From: Prevotellaceae bacterium UBA4359
Lineage (GTDB): Bacteria; Bacteroidota; Bacteroidia; Bacteroidales; Bacteroidaceae
Direction of reading: 5' to 3'
Assembly: GCA_002393555.1 (NCBI GenBank)
Contig: DGSP01000067.1
Coordinates: 1 to 24,013, forward strand
DNA length: 24,013 nucleotides
The notes beneath the pieces were generated by a model. It did not search any database. It was given only the letters and a program-made list of their open reading frames with translations, and was not told where the DNA came from. Position numbers and translations under genes: made by a program. Of this stretch, positions 1 to 7,952 are shown piece after piece; the first letter of the stretch is position 1, and each line of letters starts with the position of its first letter.

Positions 1-2
1 TG

Positions 3-140
3 AGTATTTCACACTGCTACTGCTCAGACTACATGACAAAACCAACGCAATTCGGGGATGAACCAAAAAAGAGATATTTAATGTTAAGGATATGCCTCAA
101 TGTTGAGGCAACAAAGAACAGGATGTCAAGAAGAAGATAA
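3..140 (+). CDS. Possible C-terminal end of a gene entering from the left edge (unrecognised)
   Basis: A frame is open from the left edge to a TAA at 138-140 and encodes about 45 residues, including the stretch YCSDYMTKPTQFGDEPK. A strong hairpin (185-221) follows 45 bp later, as expected after the end of a plus-strand gene. The C-x-C and KPT residues faintly recall the tail of DNA methyltransferases, but the fragment is too short to assign. Residues PTQFGDEPK are encoded by the 27-bp sequence repeated inverted at the right end of the window. A 45-codon open frame can also arise by chance, so this is a weak call. Confidence 0.25.
   Translation, partial: SISHCYCSDYMTKPTQFGDEPKKRYLMLRICLNVEATKNRMSRRR
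42..68. repeat. Left copy of a 27-bp terminal inverted repeat
   Basis: This sequence starts CCAACGCAATTCGGGG and ends GAACCAAAA. Its exact reverse complement occupies 23987-24013, the last 27 bases of the window. The two copies diverge immediately on the inner side (AAGAGA here, GTATTC there). Because the right copy stops at the window edge, the true repeat may be longer than 27 bp. Confidence 0.9.
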
Positions 141-184
141 TGATGACTTATTAGTGTCTATCCTCCGATACAACAAGATATACA

Positions 185-221
185 CGATAAGGGGGTGGTT
201 GTTGCAACCACCCCCTTATCG
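185..221 (+). terminator. 17-bp-stem hairpin, likely terminator of an upstream gene
   Basis: CGATAAGGGGGTGGTTG is followed by TTG and then its perfect reverse complement, giving a 17-bp stem with a 3-nt loop. There is no long T-tract after it (GCATAATTACC). It lies 45 bp after the stop of the short left-edge frame, so the simplest reading is a transcription terminator. Because the stem is perfect and symmetrical, it could also be a repeat-element end. Confidence 0.6.
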
Positions 222-479
222 CATAATTACCAGTAAATTTAATATCGTTATCTTCTTCTTGAAATCCTGTCTATTCTTCATAAGTAATTGATACCCAGTG
301 TGGTTTTGTTTGAGAAATTGGCAGAAGGAACAAACTGGAAACAAAAATTTGAGAAACCCCAAAATGAAAACATCTGCTTAACAAATCTTAGCGTGGAAAA
401 CATCGGCAATTTTCCGATTTTGACATTTGGAGGTTGCAACACTTCGTAGAAAAAAGAGATTGTCAAATACGGAAAAGTA

Positions 480-536
480 AAGGTGAAGGTGGCATTTTGA
501 TGCAAAAATGCAACAAAAAAACGTCATCTTCACCTT
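480..536. other. Nested stem-loop element in the intergenic region
   Basis: AAGGTGAAGGTG (480-491) can pair with CATCTTCACCTT (525-536) using one G-U pair. Inside it, GCATTTT and AAAATGC form a second 7-bp stem. The stretch 141-570 carries no convincing gene, and this is its most structured part. It lies upstream of the -7 element at 577, so it would not be in the transcript from that promoter. It could be a terminator-like fold, a small RNA or an operator; nothing seen decides between these. Confidence 0.35.
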
Positions 537-576
537 ATTTAATTAAAGAAATGGCTATTTTTCGGCTGGAATTTAG

Positions 577-584
577 TAACTTTG
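577..584 (+). promoter_or_regulatory. Bacteroidota -7 promoter element (TAACTTTG) for the restriction-modification genes
   Basis: TAACTTTG matches the Bacteroidota sigma-ABfr -7 consensus TAnnTTTG. A transcript would start near 590 and leave a leader of about 160 nt before the ATG at 751. No clear -33 TTTG box is seen; a T-rich stretch (TATTTTTCGG) lies at roughly the right distance. This is the only such element found upstream of the methyltransferase genes. Confidence 0.55.
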
Positions 585-646
585 CGCCCATGCAATGTGC
601 GCATGACGAACAATCTGCGTTACATACATCGGCAAATGACCCCTAC

Positions 647-658
647 AGCCTATAGGCT
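647..658. promoter_or_regulatory. 12-bp perfect palindrome AGCCTATAGGCT in the leader, possible operator
   Basis: AGCCTATAGGCT equals its own reverse complement. It lies between the predicted transcription start (about 590) and the first gene (751). Restriction-modification operons are often controlled through small palindromes bound by a C protein or by the methyltransferase itself, but no C-protein gene is present here. The role is therefore a guess. Confidence 0.3.
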
Positions 659-750
659 AACATAAAATAACGGAACTCCCTCGCAGTGTATGCAAAAGGT
701 TTGGTCGCCTGTCGAGACACTGCTTGGGGGCTCTTGCATTTATATCAGTG

Positions 751-3700
751 ATGACTATACACGATTTGGTTGCCAAATATACAGAGGGTAGGAATCATTA
801 CCTGACCGAACGATATAACGAGACCGAGGTTCGTAATGAATTTCTCGACCCAATGTTCCATCTACTGGGTTGGGACATTACAAATGCAGCCGCGCGTCCA
901 ACACATGAACGTGAAGTGCTGGTGGAAGAGCCGCTGAAAGCAGGTGCAGGTGAACATACGAAAAAGCCCGACTATACTTTTCGACTGTATGCAGAGAGAA
1001 AATTCTTTGTTGAAGCAAAGAAGCCACACGTTGATATAAGTACAGATTCAGCCCCCGCTCGTCAATGCCGCAGATATGGCTATACTGCTAACCTAAAAAT
1101 TTCTATTTTATCGAATTTTGAATGGCTGTACATCTATGACACATCACGCAAGGTTGAGGAAACAGACGAGAACACCGTTGCCCTGATTCGCCGCTACCAC
1201 TATACGGAATATGAAGAAAAGTTTGCTGAACTACAGCAATTCATCGGTCGGGAATCCGTGTATTCGGGTAAGTTCGACGAGATATGGAAAGATATTGAAG
1301 TGCGTTTGAAACAATGGTCTGTTGATAAACAGTTCTTGAAGCAGATAAACGGCTGGAGATTGATGCTCGGAAAAGAGATTTATATGGCTTATACGGCGCA
1401 AAATGAGTCCTCAAACGAGAGTATCGATATGGAGCGCCTGAACGATGAAGTACAGAGCTACATCAACAAAATCCTGTTTCTTCGCGTCTGTGAAGACCGC
1501 AATATCGAGATATATAAGGAATTGCTACGCATAGCTGACAATGAAAATTTTTCTGCATTGCTGGAAAAGTTCCGTCAGGCAGATGCAAAGTATAACTCCG
1601 GATTGTTCGACCAAGCCCTTTCTGAGCAGATAGTCTGTCGTGTCAGCTCTGCATTCTGGACGATTATCAAGCAACTCTATTATCCAGAAAGTCCCTATTC
1701 GTTCAGTGTATTCTCATCTGATATTCTAGGACACATTTACGAAATTTTCATTGCTCAGAAACTTGACATTCTTGATGGAGAGTTGCAGATTGTGATGAAA
1801 CCTGACAACATTGATCGTGACGTTGTGACCACGCCAACCTTCATTATCCGTGAGATATTGCGCCAAACAGTGAGTGAATACTGCAAGAACAAAACGGCAG
1901 AAGACATCTTCGAAATGAACTTCGCGGACATTGCATGCGGCTCAGGTGCTTTCTTGCTGGAGTTATTTCAGCTGCTTAATGACATCCTTATAGACTACTA
2001 TCTAACCTATGATAAAACAAGACTCATACAAGTTACAGAGAGCACTTACCGATTGAAGTTTGCTGAGAAGAAACGCTTGCTAACTAGTTGCATCTATGGA
2101 GTGGATAAGGACTATAATGCCGTAGAAGCTTGCAAGTTTGGTTTGCTGCTTAAATTATTGGAGAACGAGGATGCCGATACTGTAAGTGACGAGCATCCCA
2201 TCCTGCCCGACCTACAAGACAATATATATTTCGGCAACAGTTTGTTATCGAGCAGCGATGTTGCCGCAGAAGATTCTGAAGAAATCAATCCCTTTGATTT
2301 TCCTAAAAAGTTTGATGTCATTGTGGGTAATCCTCCATATCAGAAATCAGAGGATATGAAGAACCTAACGCCCAAAGAACTTGCCATATATAAGAATAAA
2401 TATGAAAGTGCGTACAAACAGTTTGATAAGTACATTGTATTTATTGAACGTGCATATTCGCTTCTGAATGAAGATGGAATGCTAGGTTATATCGTGCCGA
2501 GTAAGTTCATGAAGGTTGGTGCAGGACAGAAACTGCGCAAACAAATAGCAGAAAATAAATGTCTGGAATCTGTGACATCATTTGGAGCTTGTCAGGTATT
2601 TTCGGATAAGTCGAACTATACATGCTTGCTAATTCTTAAAAACTCTGTTCATGAGACTTACAGATACGATGAGGTCAAGAACTTGGATAAGTGGCGATTA
2701 GTAGAAAAATCGACCATCAAACCAGACCAGAAACCCATCTGTAATTTGAACGAAGCAACATGGGCTTTACTTACAGATGCGATGGAGCCTGTTTATAAAA
2801 AGTTAGAAAAGCAGAGCAAGCCGCTTGTTGATATTCTTGGCGAAGACAACATATTCAATGGAATTCAGACCAGTGCAAATGGTGTTTATATTTTCCAACC
2901 TACTAAAGAAGAGAATGGACTCTATACATTTATCAATGAGGGGCGAGAGTGGCAGGTAGAAAAGGCTATAACAAAACCTTACTTTCAGACCTCTCGTGGT
3001 GATGATGGTCTGAGCACTTATCGGACATTTAAGCCCAATGCCCGAGTAATTTTCCCATATAAGAAAAAGAAGAATGGTCATTTGGATTATATTCCTTTGA
3101 CAGAGATTCAAAAGAAATATCCCCACTTGTACGATTACTTTGTTGCACATAAGAACATTCTGAATTCTCCGAAACGAGACATCAAGCCCATTCCTACGAC
3201 ACCAGACGAATGGCATAGGTATGGAAGACACCAGAGCCTTGATGCATGCAATTTACCTCAGAAGATTATTGTTGGAGTGCTTTCAACGGGTGACAAATAC
3301 ACAATTGATACTTATGGTACATTTATCTCATCAGGTGGAACAGCTGGATATTGTGTAGTGGCTTTGCCAGAGGATTCGCAATATTCCATCTACTATTTAC
3401 AAGCTATACTCAACAGTAAGTACATGGAGTGGATAAGTTCGCTCTATGGTGAAATATTCCGTGGTGGTTTTATAGCCCGAGGCACAAAAGTATTGAAACA
3501 ACTACCTGTCAGGACAATTGATTTCACAAATGCAGAAGAAGTTGCAACTCACAATGATATTGCAGAAAGACAGAAGCAATTAATAAAATTGGGCGACAAG
3601 ATAACAGCCAATTTTGGCAATCGTAGGAAATTAACACCGCTCCAGCGTCAATTTGATGTGTTGAAAGTAGCTCAACAGACTGCTATCCGTAATCTGTACG

Positions 3701-3762
3701 GTCTGACAGAAGATGAAGATAACCAAATCCCTGTAATCAAAGAGATATATGCAACTGATTAA
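751..3762 (+). CDS. Type IIG (Eco57I-like) fused restriction endonuclease / N6-adenine DNA methyltransferase
   Basis: This is a 1003-residue protein predicted to cut and methylate the same DNA site using S-adenosylmethionine. The N-terminal part carries a PD-(D/E)xK nuclease pattern: P73-D74 in KPDYTF, then E88-A-K90 in FFVEAKK. A helical linker follows. The methyltransferase core has motif X (TPTFIIREIL), motif I (DIACGSGAF from residue 393) and the catalytic motif IV NPPY at 527-530. The remaining ~350 residues are the expected target-recognition region. Length and order match Eco57I-type enzymes (about 1000 residues). An in-frame TTG at 724 would add nine residues, but the ATG at 751 (MTIHDLVAKY) is the better start. 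The stop overlaps the next gene by 14 nt, so the two are probably translationally coupled. Nuclease and methylase motifs both look intact. Confidence 0.9.
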   Translation: MTIHDLVAKYTEGRNHYLTERYNETEVRNEFLDPMFHLLGWDITNAAARPTHEREVLVEEPLKAGAGEHTKKPDYTFRLYAERKFFVEAKKPHVDISTDSAPARQCRRYGYTANLKISILSNFEWLYIYDTSRKVEETDENTVALIRRYHYTEYEEKFAELQQFIGRESVYSGKFDEIWKDIEVRLKQWSVDKQFLKQINGWRLMLGKEIYMAYTAQNESSNESIDMERLNDEVQSYINKILFLRVCEDRNIEIYKELLRIADNENFSALLEKFRQADAKYNSGLFDQALSEQIVCRVSSAFWTIIKQLYYPESPYSFSVFSSDILGHIYEIFIAQKLDILDGELQIVMKPDNIDRDVVTTPTFIIREILRQTVSEYCKNKTAEDIFEMNFADIACGSGAFLLELFQLLNDILIDYYLTYDKTRLIQVTESTYRLKFAEKKRLLTSCIYGVDKDYNAVEACKFGLLLKLLENEDADTVSDEHPILPDLQDNIYFGNSLLSSSDVAAEDSEEINPFDFPKKFDVIVGNPPYQKSEDMKNLTPKELAIYKNKYESAYKQFDKYIVFIERAYSLLNEDGMLGYIVPSKFMKVGAGQKLRKQIAENKCLESVTSFGACQVFSDKSNYTCLLILKNSVHETYRYDEVKNLDKWRLVEKSTIKPDQKPICNLNEATWALLTDAMEPVYKKLEKQSKPLVDILGEDNIFNGIQTSANGVYIFQPTKEENGLYTFINEGREWQVEKAITKPYFQTSRGDDGLSTYRTFKPNARVIFPYKKKKNGHLDYIPLTEIQKKYPHLYDYFVAHKNILNSPKRDIKPIPTTPDEWHRYGRHQSLDACNLPQKIIVGVLSTGDKYTIDTYGTFISSGGTAGYCVVALPEDSQYSIYYLQAILNSKYMEWISSLYGEIFRGGFIARGTKVLKQLPVRTIDFTNAEEVATHNDIAERQKQLIKLGDKITANFGNRRKLTPLQRQFDVLKVAQQTAIRNLYGLTEDEDNQIPVIKEIYATD

Positions 3763-5884
3763 AGACGCATCAGCAGAAAAATTGCGGGGAGCTTATTACA
3801 CTCCACCTGCAATTGCTTCGTTTATTCTCCATTGGGGAATAAACGGTAGCAATGATTATGACATATTGGAACCCAGTTGTGGTGATGGAGTATTTTTGGA
3901 GTGTATGTCCAAAGATAAAATGCTTTTCCATAGCGTTTCGGCTGTTGAATATGAAAAGGATGAAGCAGAGAAAGCGCGTGCTATCAACCTACATGATGCG
4001 GAAGTAATCAATGATGACTTTCACCATTTTTGCTTGAATACGAGTCGCAGGTTTGATTTGGTTGTCGGCAATCCTCCTTTCATCCGCTATCAATATTACG
4101 ATGAAGGGCAACAACGATTAGCTTCAGAAATATTCCGCAAGGTCGGACTAAAACGTTCCAAGTTAACGAATGCCTGGGTTACATTCGTTGTAGGCTGTAG
4201 TCAGTTATTGAAAGAACATGGGAAAATGGGATTCGTGATTCCGTCTGAGTTACTCCAAGTTACCTATGCTAAGCAACTTCGTCAATTTCTATCCCACTAT
4301 TTCAATAAGATAAACATCATCTCGTTTGAAAACCTGGTCTTTGAAGAAATTCAGCAAGAAGTTGTTCTTCTTCTTTGCGAAAAGACAGGTGGGGGCGAAC
4401 ACCTGATAGAGCATATAGAAGTTAGAGATGCTGCCGGTCTGGAGGCTCTTGACCCTCATCAGTTGAACCTGCCTACCAAAACAATAGACTTTCACCAAGA
4501 CAAGTGGACATACTATTTCCTTGATAAGGACGAGTTGGACTTTCTGAGTAAAGTTAAATCGAGTCAGATGCCCAAGATTTCCACTTATGCAAATGTAGAG
4601 GTCGGTATTACTACTGGTGCCAATGGTTACTTCACCGTGCCACAGTCTGTTGTAGAAATGTATCAGTTACAAACTTATGCACGTCCAATGGTCGGGAGAA
4701 GTGTCCAAGTAAATAGCCTTTGTTTCACGGAAATAGACTGGAAAAAGAACCTAAGATTGGGCGCAAAGGCGAATCTTTTAGTATTTACACCAGATGCCAA
4801 GACAAATGGCAATGAAGGCACGAAAGCTTATATAGAAAATGGCGAACAGCAGGGAATAAATGAGGGATATAAAACGAGTATTCGTGATGATTGGTTTGTA
4901 ATCCCGTCAATCAAGCTGTCCGATGCTCTGTTCCTTCGTAGAAACAATATGTACCCAAAGTTCGTGCTAAACGAAGCAGAGGCATACACCACTGACACAA
5001 TGCATCGTGTGTTCATCCATGAGGGCATAAATCGCAAGGCTTTTGTAGCCAGTTATTACAACTCGTTGTCGTTTGCCTTTGCCGAGATACTTGGCAGAAA
5101 TTTTGGTGGTGGTGTATTGGAACTTATGCCGAGTGAGGTTGGCGGAATCTATCTGCCTTATCGGGAAGAGAATGAGATTATTTTTGAGCAACTTGACAAG
5201 ATGCTCCGTGAAAAGACTCCTGCTGACAAGATGCTCGATTATACAGACGAAGTGCTGCTTCGTCAAGGAATGGGATTCTCGGAAAGAGAAGTGAAGATGT
5301 CTCGCTCCATTTGGCATAAGCTAATGGGACGACGACTAAGCCGAGAAACTCTGGAGAAGCCCAAAGAGAATAAAAAAACAAAGTCCGACAGTTGTATTCA
5401 ACAACTTAACCTTTGGGAACTTTTCGGCCAATACGAATTTGAGCCGATTACTCAGAATGATATGGTTCGTGAGGACTATGCAGTTGAATATGAAACTGCT
5501 CCATGCCATCTACAACTGCCTATAGACATTTCAAAGAATCTCCTCATCTGCAATGTCAAGAAGGACAATTGGGAACAGTATCTTGATGGTTCGGCAAAAA
5601 TATACTATACAGGAAAAAAGTTTCCGACTACGGTTGCGCTCAACAAACTCTATTATTTTATGCCTTACCTATCAGGCAAAGGCATTCGTGATCTTTATTA
5701 CATCAAGATTGCTCGCCTCGGATACCGTAAAGAGGGGCAGGATAATGAGGACAAGAATGACCTCCGTCTCGTTTTTGAGATAGAGCGTGTCGGCCAGTTG
5801 TTCGTTAATTACAAAAAAGTAAAGCTTGAAATCTGGCGCACATTTACAGATACTACGATGGAAAACGTTTTAAATATCAAATAA
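3749..5884 (+). CDS. Eco57I-type N6-adenine DNA methyltransferase with extra C-terminal domain
   Basis: This 711-residue second methyltransferase starts inside the end of the fused enzyme gene (14-nt overlap). It has motif X (GAYYTPPAIASFIL, residues 14-27), the SAM-binding motif I (DILEPSCGDGVFL, 38-50) and the catalytic NPPF at 108-111. The core resembles M.Eco57I and appears to end near residue 530 (IWHKLMGRR). In the Eco57I system a separate methylase protects both strands while the fused enzyme methylates one, and the same division of labour is inferred here. The last ~180 residues are beyond the usual family length. After a Lys-rich linker, residues ~595-705 form a compact beta-rich segment (ICNVKKDNWEQYL ... 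IRDLYYIKIARLGYR) that could be a PUA/EVE-like module. That domain call is tentative; the methyltransferase call is firm. Confidence 0.88.
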   Translation: MQLIKDASAEKLRGAYYTPPAIASFILHWGINGSNDYDILEPSCGDGVFLECMSKDKMLFHSVSAVEYEKDEAEKARAINLHDAEVINDDFHHFCLNTSRRFDLVVGNPPFIRYQYYDEGQQRLASEIFRKVGLKRSKLTNAWVTFVVGCSQLLKEHGKMGFVIPSELLQVTYAKQLRQFLSHYFNKINIISFENLVFEEIQQEVVLLLCEKTGGGEHLIEHIEVRDAAGLEALDPHQLNLPTKTIDFHQDKWTYYFLDKDELDFLSKVKSSQMPKISTYANVEVGITTGANGYFTVPQSVVEMYQLQTYARPMVGRSVQVNSLCFTEIDWKKNLRLGAKANLLVFTPDAKTNGNEGTKAYIENGEQQGINEGYKTSIRDDWFVIPSIKLSDALFLRRNNMYPKFVLNEAEAYTTDTMHRVFIHEGINRKAFVASYYNSLSFAFAEILGRNFGGGVLELMPSEVGGIYLPYREENEIIFEQLDKMLREKTPADKMLDYTDEVLLRQGMGFSEREVKMSRSIWHKLMGRRLSRETLEKPKENKKTKSDSCIQQLNLWELFGQYEFEPITQNDMVREDYAVEYETAPCHLQLPIDISKNLLICNVKKDNWEQYLDGSAKIYYTGKKFPTTVALNKLYYFMPYLSGKGIRDLYYIKIARLGYRKEGQDNEDKNDLRLVFEIERVGQLFVNYKKVKLEIWRTFTDTTMENVLNIK

Positions 5885-5943
5885 GAACTGGAAAATGATA
5901 TAAAAAGGCTCATAAATAATCATATTTTGTAACAATCAAAGTA

Positions 5944-5985
5944 AACCCACTGACTTTCAGCAGCTATGCCAAAGGTCAGTGGGTT
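5944..5985. terminator. Bidirectional hairpin terminator between convergent operons
   Basis: AACCCACTGAC (5944-5954) pairs perfectly with GTCAGTGGGTT (5975-5985), and the inner TTT/AAA can extend the stem. It lies 60 bp after the methyltransferase stop and 50 bp before the end of the minus-strand envelope operon, so it can end transcription from both sides. Flanking T-tracts are weak on either strand. Confidence 0.7.
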
Positions 5986-6034
5986 AATTGTTCCCAAATT
6001 GTGTCACACACGCCATGATGGGAACATTAGATGT

Positions 6035-6244
6035 TTAGAACCAGTTGCACCATCTGCCCACCATCATGACTATGGCAGTGGTGAATACGAAGAAGCCCAG
6101 GACAAAGAAGAACCAGAAGAACCACTGGGCATAGTGACCGAGGTAACAGCCATCATATTCCTTGTAGCGTTTCTGAACCTTCCTGCGTTCCTCGACAAAC
6201 ATGGCATTGACCTGACGGATATTCTCCTGCATCTTGCCAATCAT
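6035..6244 (-). CDS. Small single-pass membrane protein, unrecognised, in the mtgA operon
   Basis: This 69-residue protein has a charged, coiled-coil-like N-terminal half (QENIRQVNAMFVEERRKVQK) and one hydrophobic segment near residues 40-62, rich in Phe and Trp (WFFWFFFVLGFFVF). The start is at 6244, or at a second Met four codons later (6232), which gives 65 residues. It follows mtgA by 25 bp on the same strand and precedes the terminator at 5944-5985, so it probably ends that operon. I do not recognise a family. An accessory or anchoring role near the peptidoglycan enzyme is only suggested by position. The ordered charged/hydrophobic architecture argues against a chance frame. Confidence 0.6.
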   Translation of the reverse strand: MIGKMQENIRQVNAMFVEERRKVQKRYKEYDGCYLGHYAQWFFWFFFVLGFFVFTTAIVMMVGRWCNWF

Positions 6245-6269
6245 CCATTTGTGGCACTCAAGATGTTAC

Positions 6270-7016
6270 TCAAGGTGTCCCCTTCTGTTTCTCCTGCTTG
6301 TTCAGTTCCTCGCGCGTGGGGAAATGGTCGAGCCATTTCATCTGCCGCAAGCACCACGACTGCCGCCTGTACATGTAGTTGGTGGGCGAGGCCGAGTTCA
6401 TCTTGAGAGGATTAGGCAGGGTGATGGCAATCATGGCACACTGGTTGCGCGTGAGGTTTTTGGCCGTGCAGCCAAAATGTTCCTGTGCCACTGCCTCGGC
6501 ACCGTAGATGCCATCGCCCATCTCGATGGTGTTGAGATAGACCTCCATGATGCGGTGCTTGTCCCACATAAACTCCATCAGCACCGTGAAATAAGCCTCC
6601 ACTCCCTTGCGCGCCCAAGCCAGTTTGCCCGACGACGTGGTGGGGAAAAGAAACACGTTTTTGGCTGTCTGCTGGCTGATGGTGGAGCCGCCACGGAAGC
6701 GTTCACCTTCAGTTCTTTCTTCTATCACTTTTTGAATCGCTTCCCAGTCAAAACCGTTGTGGATGAGGAAGTTCTGGTCCTCGCACGACATCACCGCCAA
6801 CGGCAGTTCGGGGGCGATGCTGTCGAGCGGCATCCACTGGTGATGCCAGCGTATCTTCTCGCCCCGGCTCACCTGTTCGTATGCCCGGATGAACATGAGG
6901 GGCGAGGTATAGACAGGGAAGAAACGGAACCATAAAACAAGCAGGATGCTCCCCGCCACAATGACGATGAGCACCCACTTGATGAAGTTTCCTATTTTAG
7001 AGAAGATTTTTCCCAC
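6270..7016 (-). CDS. mtgA: Monofunctional biosynthetic peptidoglycan transglycosylase MtgA
   Basis: This 248-residue GT51 glycosyltransferase polymerises lipid II into glycan strands at the outer face of the inner membrane. One N-terminal transmembrane helix spans residues ~12-31 (KWVLIVIVAGSILLVLWF). GT51 motifs follow in order: the catalytic Glu in CEDQNFLIHNGFDW (E79), RGGSTISQQTAKN (108-120), and KHRIMEVYLNTIEMGDGIYG (153-172) with EAVAQEHFG after it. The LPNP motif lies near the C terminus. There is no transpeptidase domain, and the length matches monofunctional enzymes. The start lies 6 bp after the lipoprotein stop on the same strand, so the two are almost certainly co-transcribed. No motif appears damaged. 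Confidence 0.95.
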   Translation of the reverse strand: MGKIFSKIGNFIKWVLIVIVAGSILLVLWFRFFPVYTSPLMFIRAYEQVSRGEKIRWHHQWMPLDSIAPELPLAVMSCEDQNFLIHNGFDWEAIQKVIEERTEGERFRGGSTISQQTAKNVFLFPTTSSGKLAWARKGVEAYFTVLMEFMWDKHRIMEVYLNTIEMGDGIYGAEAVAQEHFGCTAKNLTRNQCAMIAITLPNPLKMNSASPTNYMYRRQSWCLRQMKWLDHFPTREELNKQEKQKGTP

Positions 7017-7022
7017 AATCCT

Positions 7023-7742
7023 TTATTGCAGAGTACCTGCATTAGCAGCGTTAATCATAGACTCAGATGCGTAGAGGTAGATTTCCACGCGACGGTTCTG
7101 AGCCTTGCCTTCGGCTGTCGAGTTGTCTGCCACAGGGTTGTTTTCGCCATAGCCCACGCTGCTCTTAATCTGCGATGGAGCAGCACCCTGAGCCAGAAGG
7201 TAAGACTTCACGGCGTCAGCACGGTTCTGGCTGAGCGTGATGTTCTTCTGGATGCTTTCTTCGACCGAAGAACCCTTGAAACCAGTGTTGTCTGTATAGC
7301 CCTGAATGGCCACGTCGCAATCAGGATTGGGTTTGAGCACGTTGTTGGCAAAGTCAGTCAGGTTGGTCATGGCTGTGTTGCTGAGCACATACTTGCCTGA
7401 AGTGAACAGGATGCCCGAGTCGAAAGTCACCTTCACAGCGTCGAGGCCGTTAGAGTCTTTCACACTCTCCACCTGAGCGTTCTGCACCTGTTCGGCAGCC
7501 TTCTTCATCTTGTCCATCTTCTTGCCAATCAGCAGACCGGCACCTGTGCCCACAGCAGCACCAATGGCTGCACCAGCCAAGGTTCCACCAGCATTTCTGC
7601 CAATCAGGTTGCCCACCAAAGCACCGATGCCAGCACCAGCACCACCACCGATGAGGCCACCCTTAGCCGTGTTGTTCATGCCACAGCCCGAAAGGACAAT
7701 GAGTGCGGCCATAACCACGGTTCCGAATTTCATTTTCTTCAT
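7023..7742 (-). CDS. OmpA-family outer-membrane lipoprotein with glycine-zipper segment
   Basis: This 239-residue protein has a lipoprotein signal peptide; the lipobox LSGC places the modified Cys at residue 20. A glycine-zipper region follows (about 28-75, repeated GGGAGAGIGALVG and AGAAIGAAVG patterns), typical of membrane-inserting or oligomerising segments. A short helix leads to an OmpA-like peptidoglycan-binding domain (about 105-228) with the typical NRADAVKSYLLAQG helix and GYGENNPVADNSTAEGKAQN followed by RRVEI. It probably tethers the outer membrane to the cell wall. It is the first gene of the minus-strand operon with mtgA, linking wall attachment and wall synthesis. The family resembles YiaD-type lipoproteins; a specific gene name is not certain. 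Confidence 0.92.
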   Translation of the reverse strand: MKKMKFGTVVMAALIVLSGCGMNNTAKGGLIGGGAGAGIGALVGNLIGRNAGGTLAGAAIGAAVGTGAGLLIGKKMDKMKKAAEQVQNAQVESVKDSNGLDAVKVTFDSGILFTSGKYVLSNTAMTNLTDFANNVLKPNPDCDVAIQGYTDNTGFKGSSVEESIQKNITLSQNRADAVKSYLLAQGAAPSQIKSSVGYGENNPVADNSTAEGKAQNRRVEIYLYASESMINAANAGTLQ

Positions 7743-7809
7743 AATCTACAATTTATTTAATGTGAATAAAATAGGTTCTTGACACACGAGGTTGTCACGA
7801 TGTCATGTG

Positions 7810-7817
7810 CAAAAGTA
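7810..7817 (-). promoter_or_regulatory. Bacteroidota -7 element on the minus strand for the lipoprotein-mtgA operon
   Basis: The plus strand reads CAAAAGTA, which is TACTTTTG on the minus strand and matches TAnnTTTG. It lies about 70 bp upstream of the lipoprotein ATG (7742), a normal spacing. A clear -33 TTTG box is not evident. The proS promoter faces the other way about 90 bp away, so 7743-7952 is a divergent promoter region. Confidence 0.5.
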
Positions 7818-7902
7818 GTAAAAACACTCGACATAACCCACACTTCCGCATGAGAAAATGAAAAAAATGAGTGTTTTTCTCCGCCGTTTCGGGATTTTTG
7901 TG

Positions 7903-7910
7903 TAATTTTG
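7903..7910 (+). promoter_or_regulatory. Bacteroidota -7 element (TAATTTTG) for proS
   Basis: TAATTTTG matches TAnnTTTG. The predicted transcript would start near 7917 and give a leader of about 35 nt. The leader is A-rich just before the ATG (AAAGATAAAAAA), as is common in Bacteroidota. The position also shows that a TTG at 7908, inside the promoter box, cannot be the start codon. Confidence 0.65.
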
Positions 7911-7952
7911 CACTCTTGTAACTATAAAACAAAAGAAACAAAAGATAAAAAA

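Noticed and set aside
724..750. TTG start nine codons before the fused restriction-modification gene
   Set aside because: The ATG at 751 begins a normal family N terminus (MTIHDLVAKY), and the added residues show no family-like pattern.
751..5884. BREX, DISARM or other multi-gene defence system
   Set aside because: Only two methyltransferase genes are present; no ATPase, PglZ, helicase or other partner lies nearby.
7908..7952. TTG start upstream of proS
   Set aside because: It lies inside the -7 promoter element; the ATG at 7953 gives the standard N terminus.
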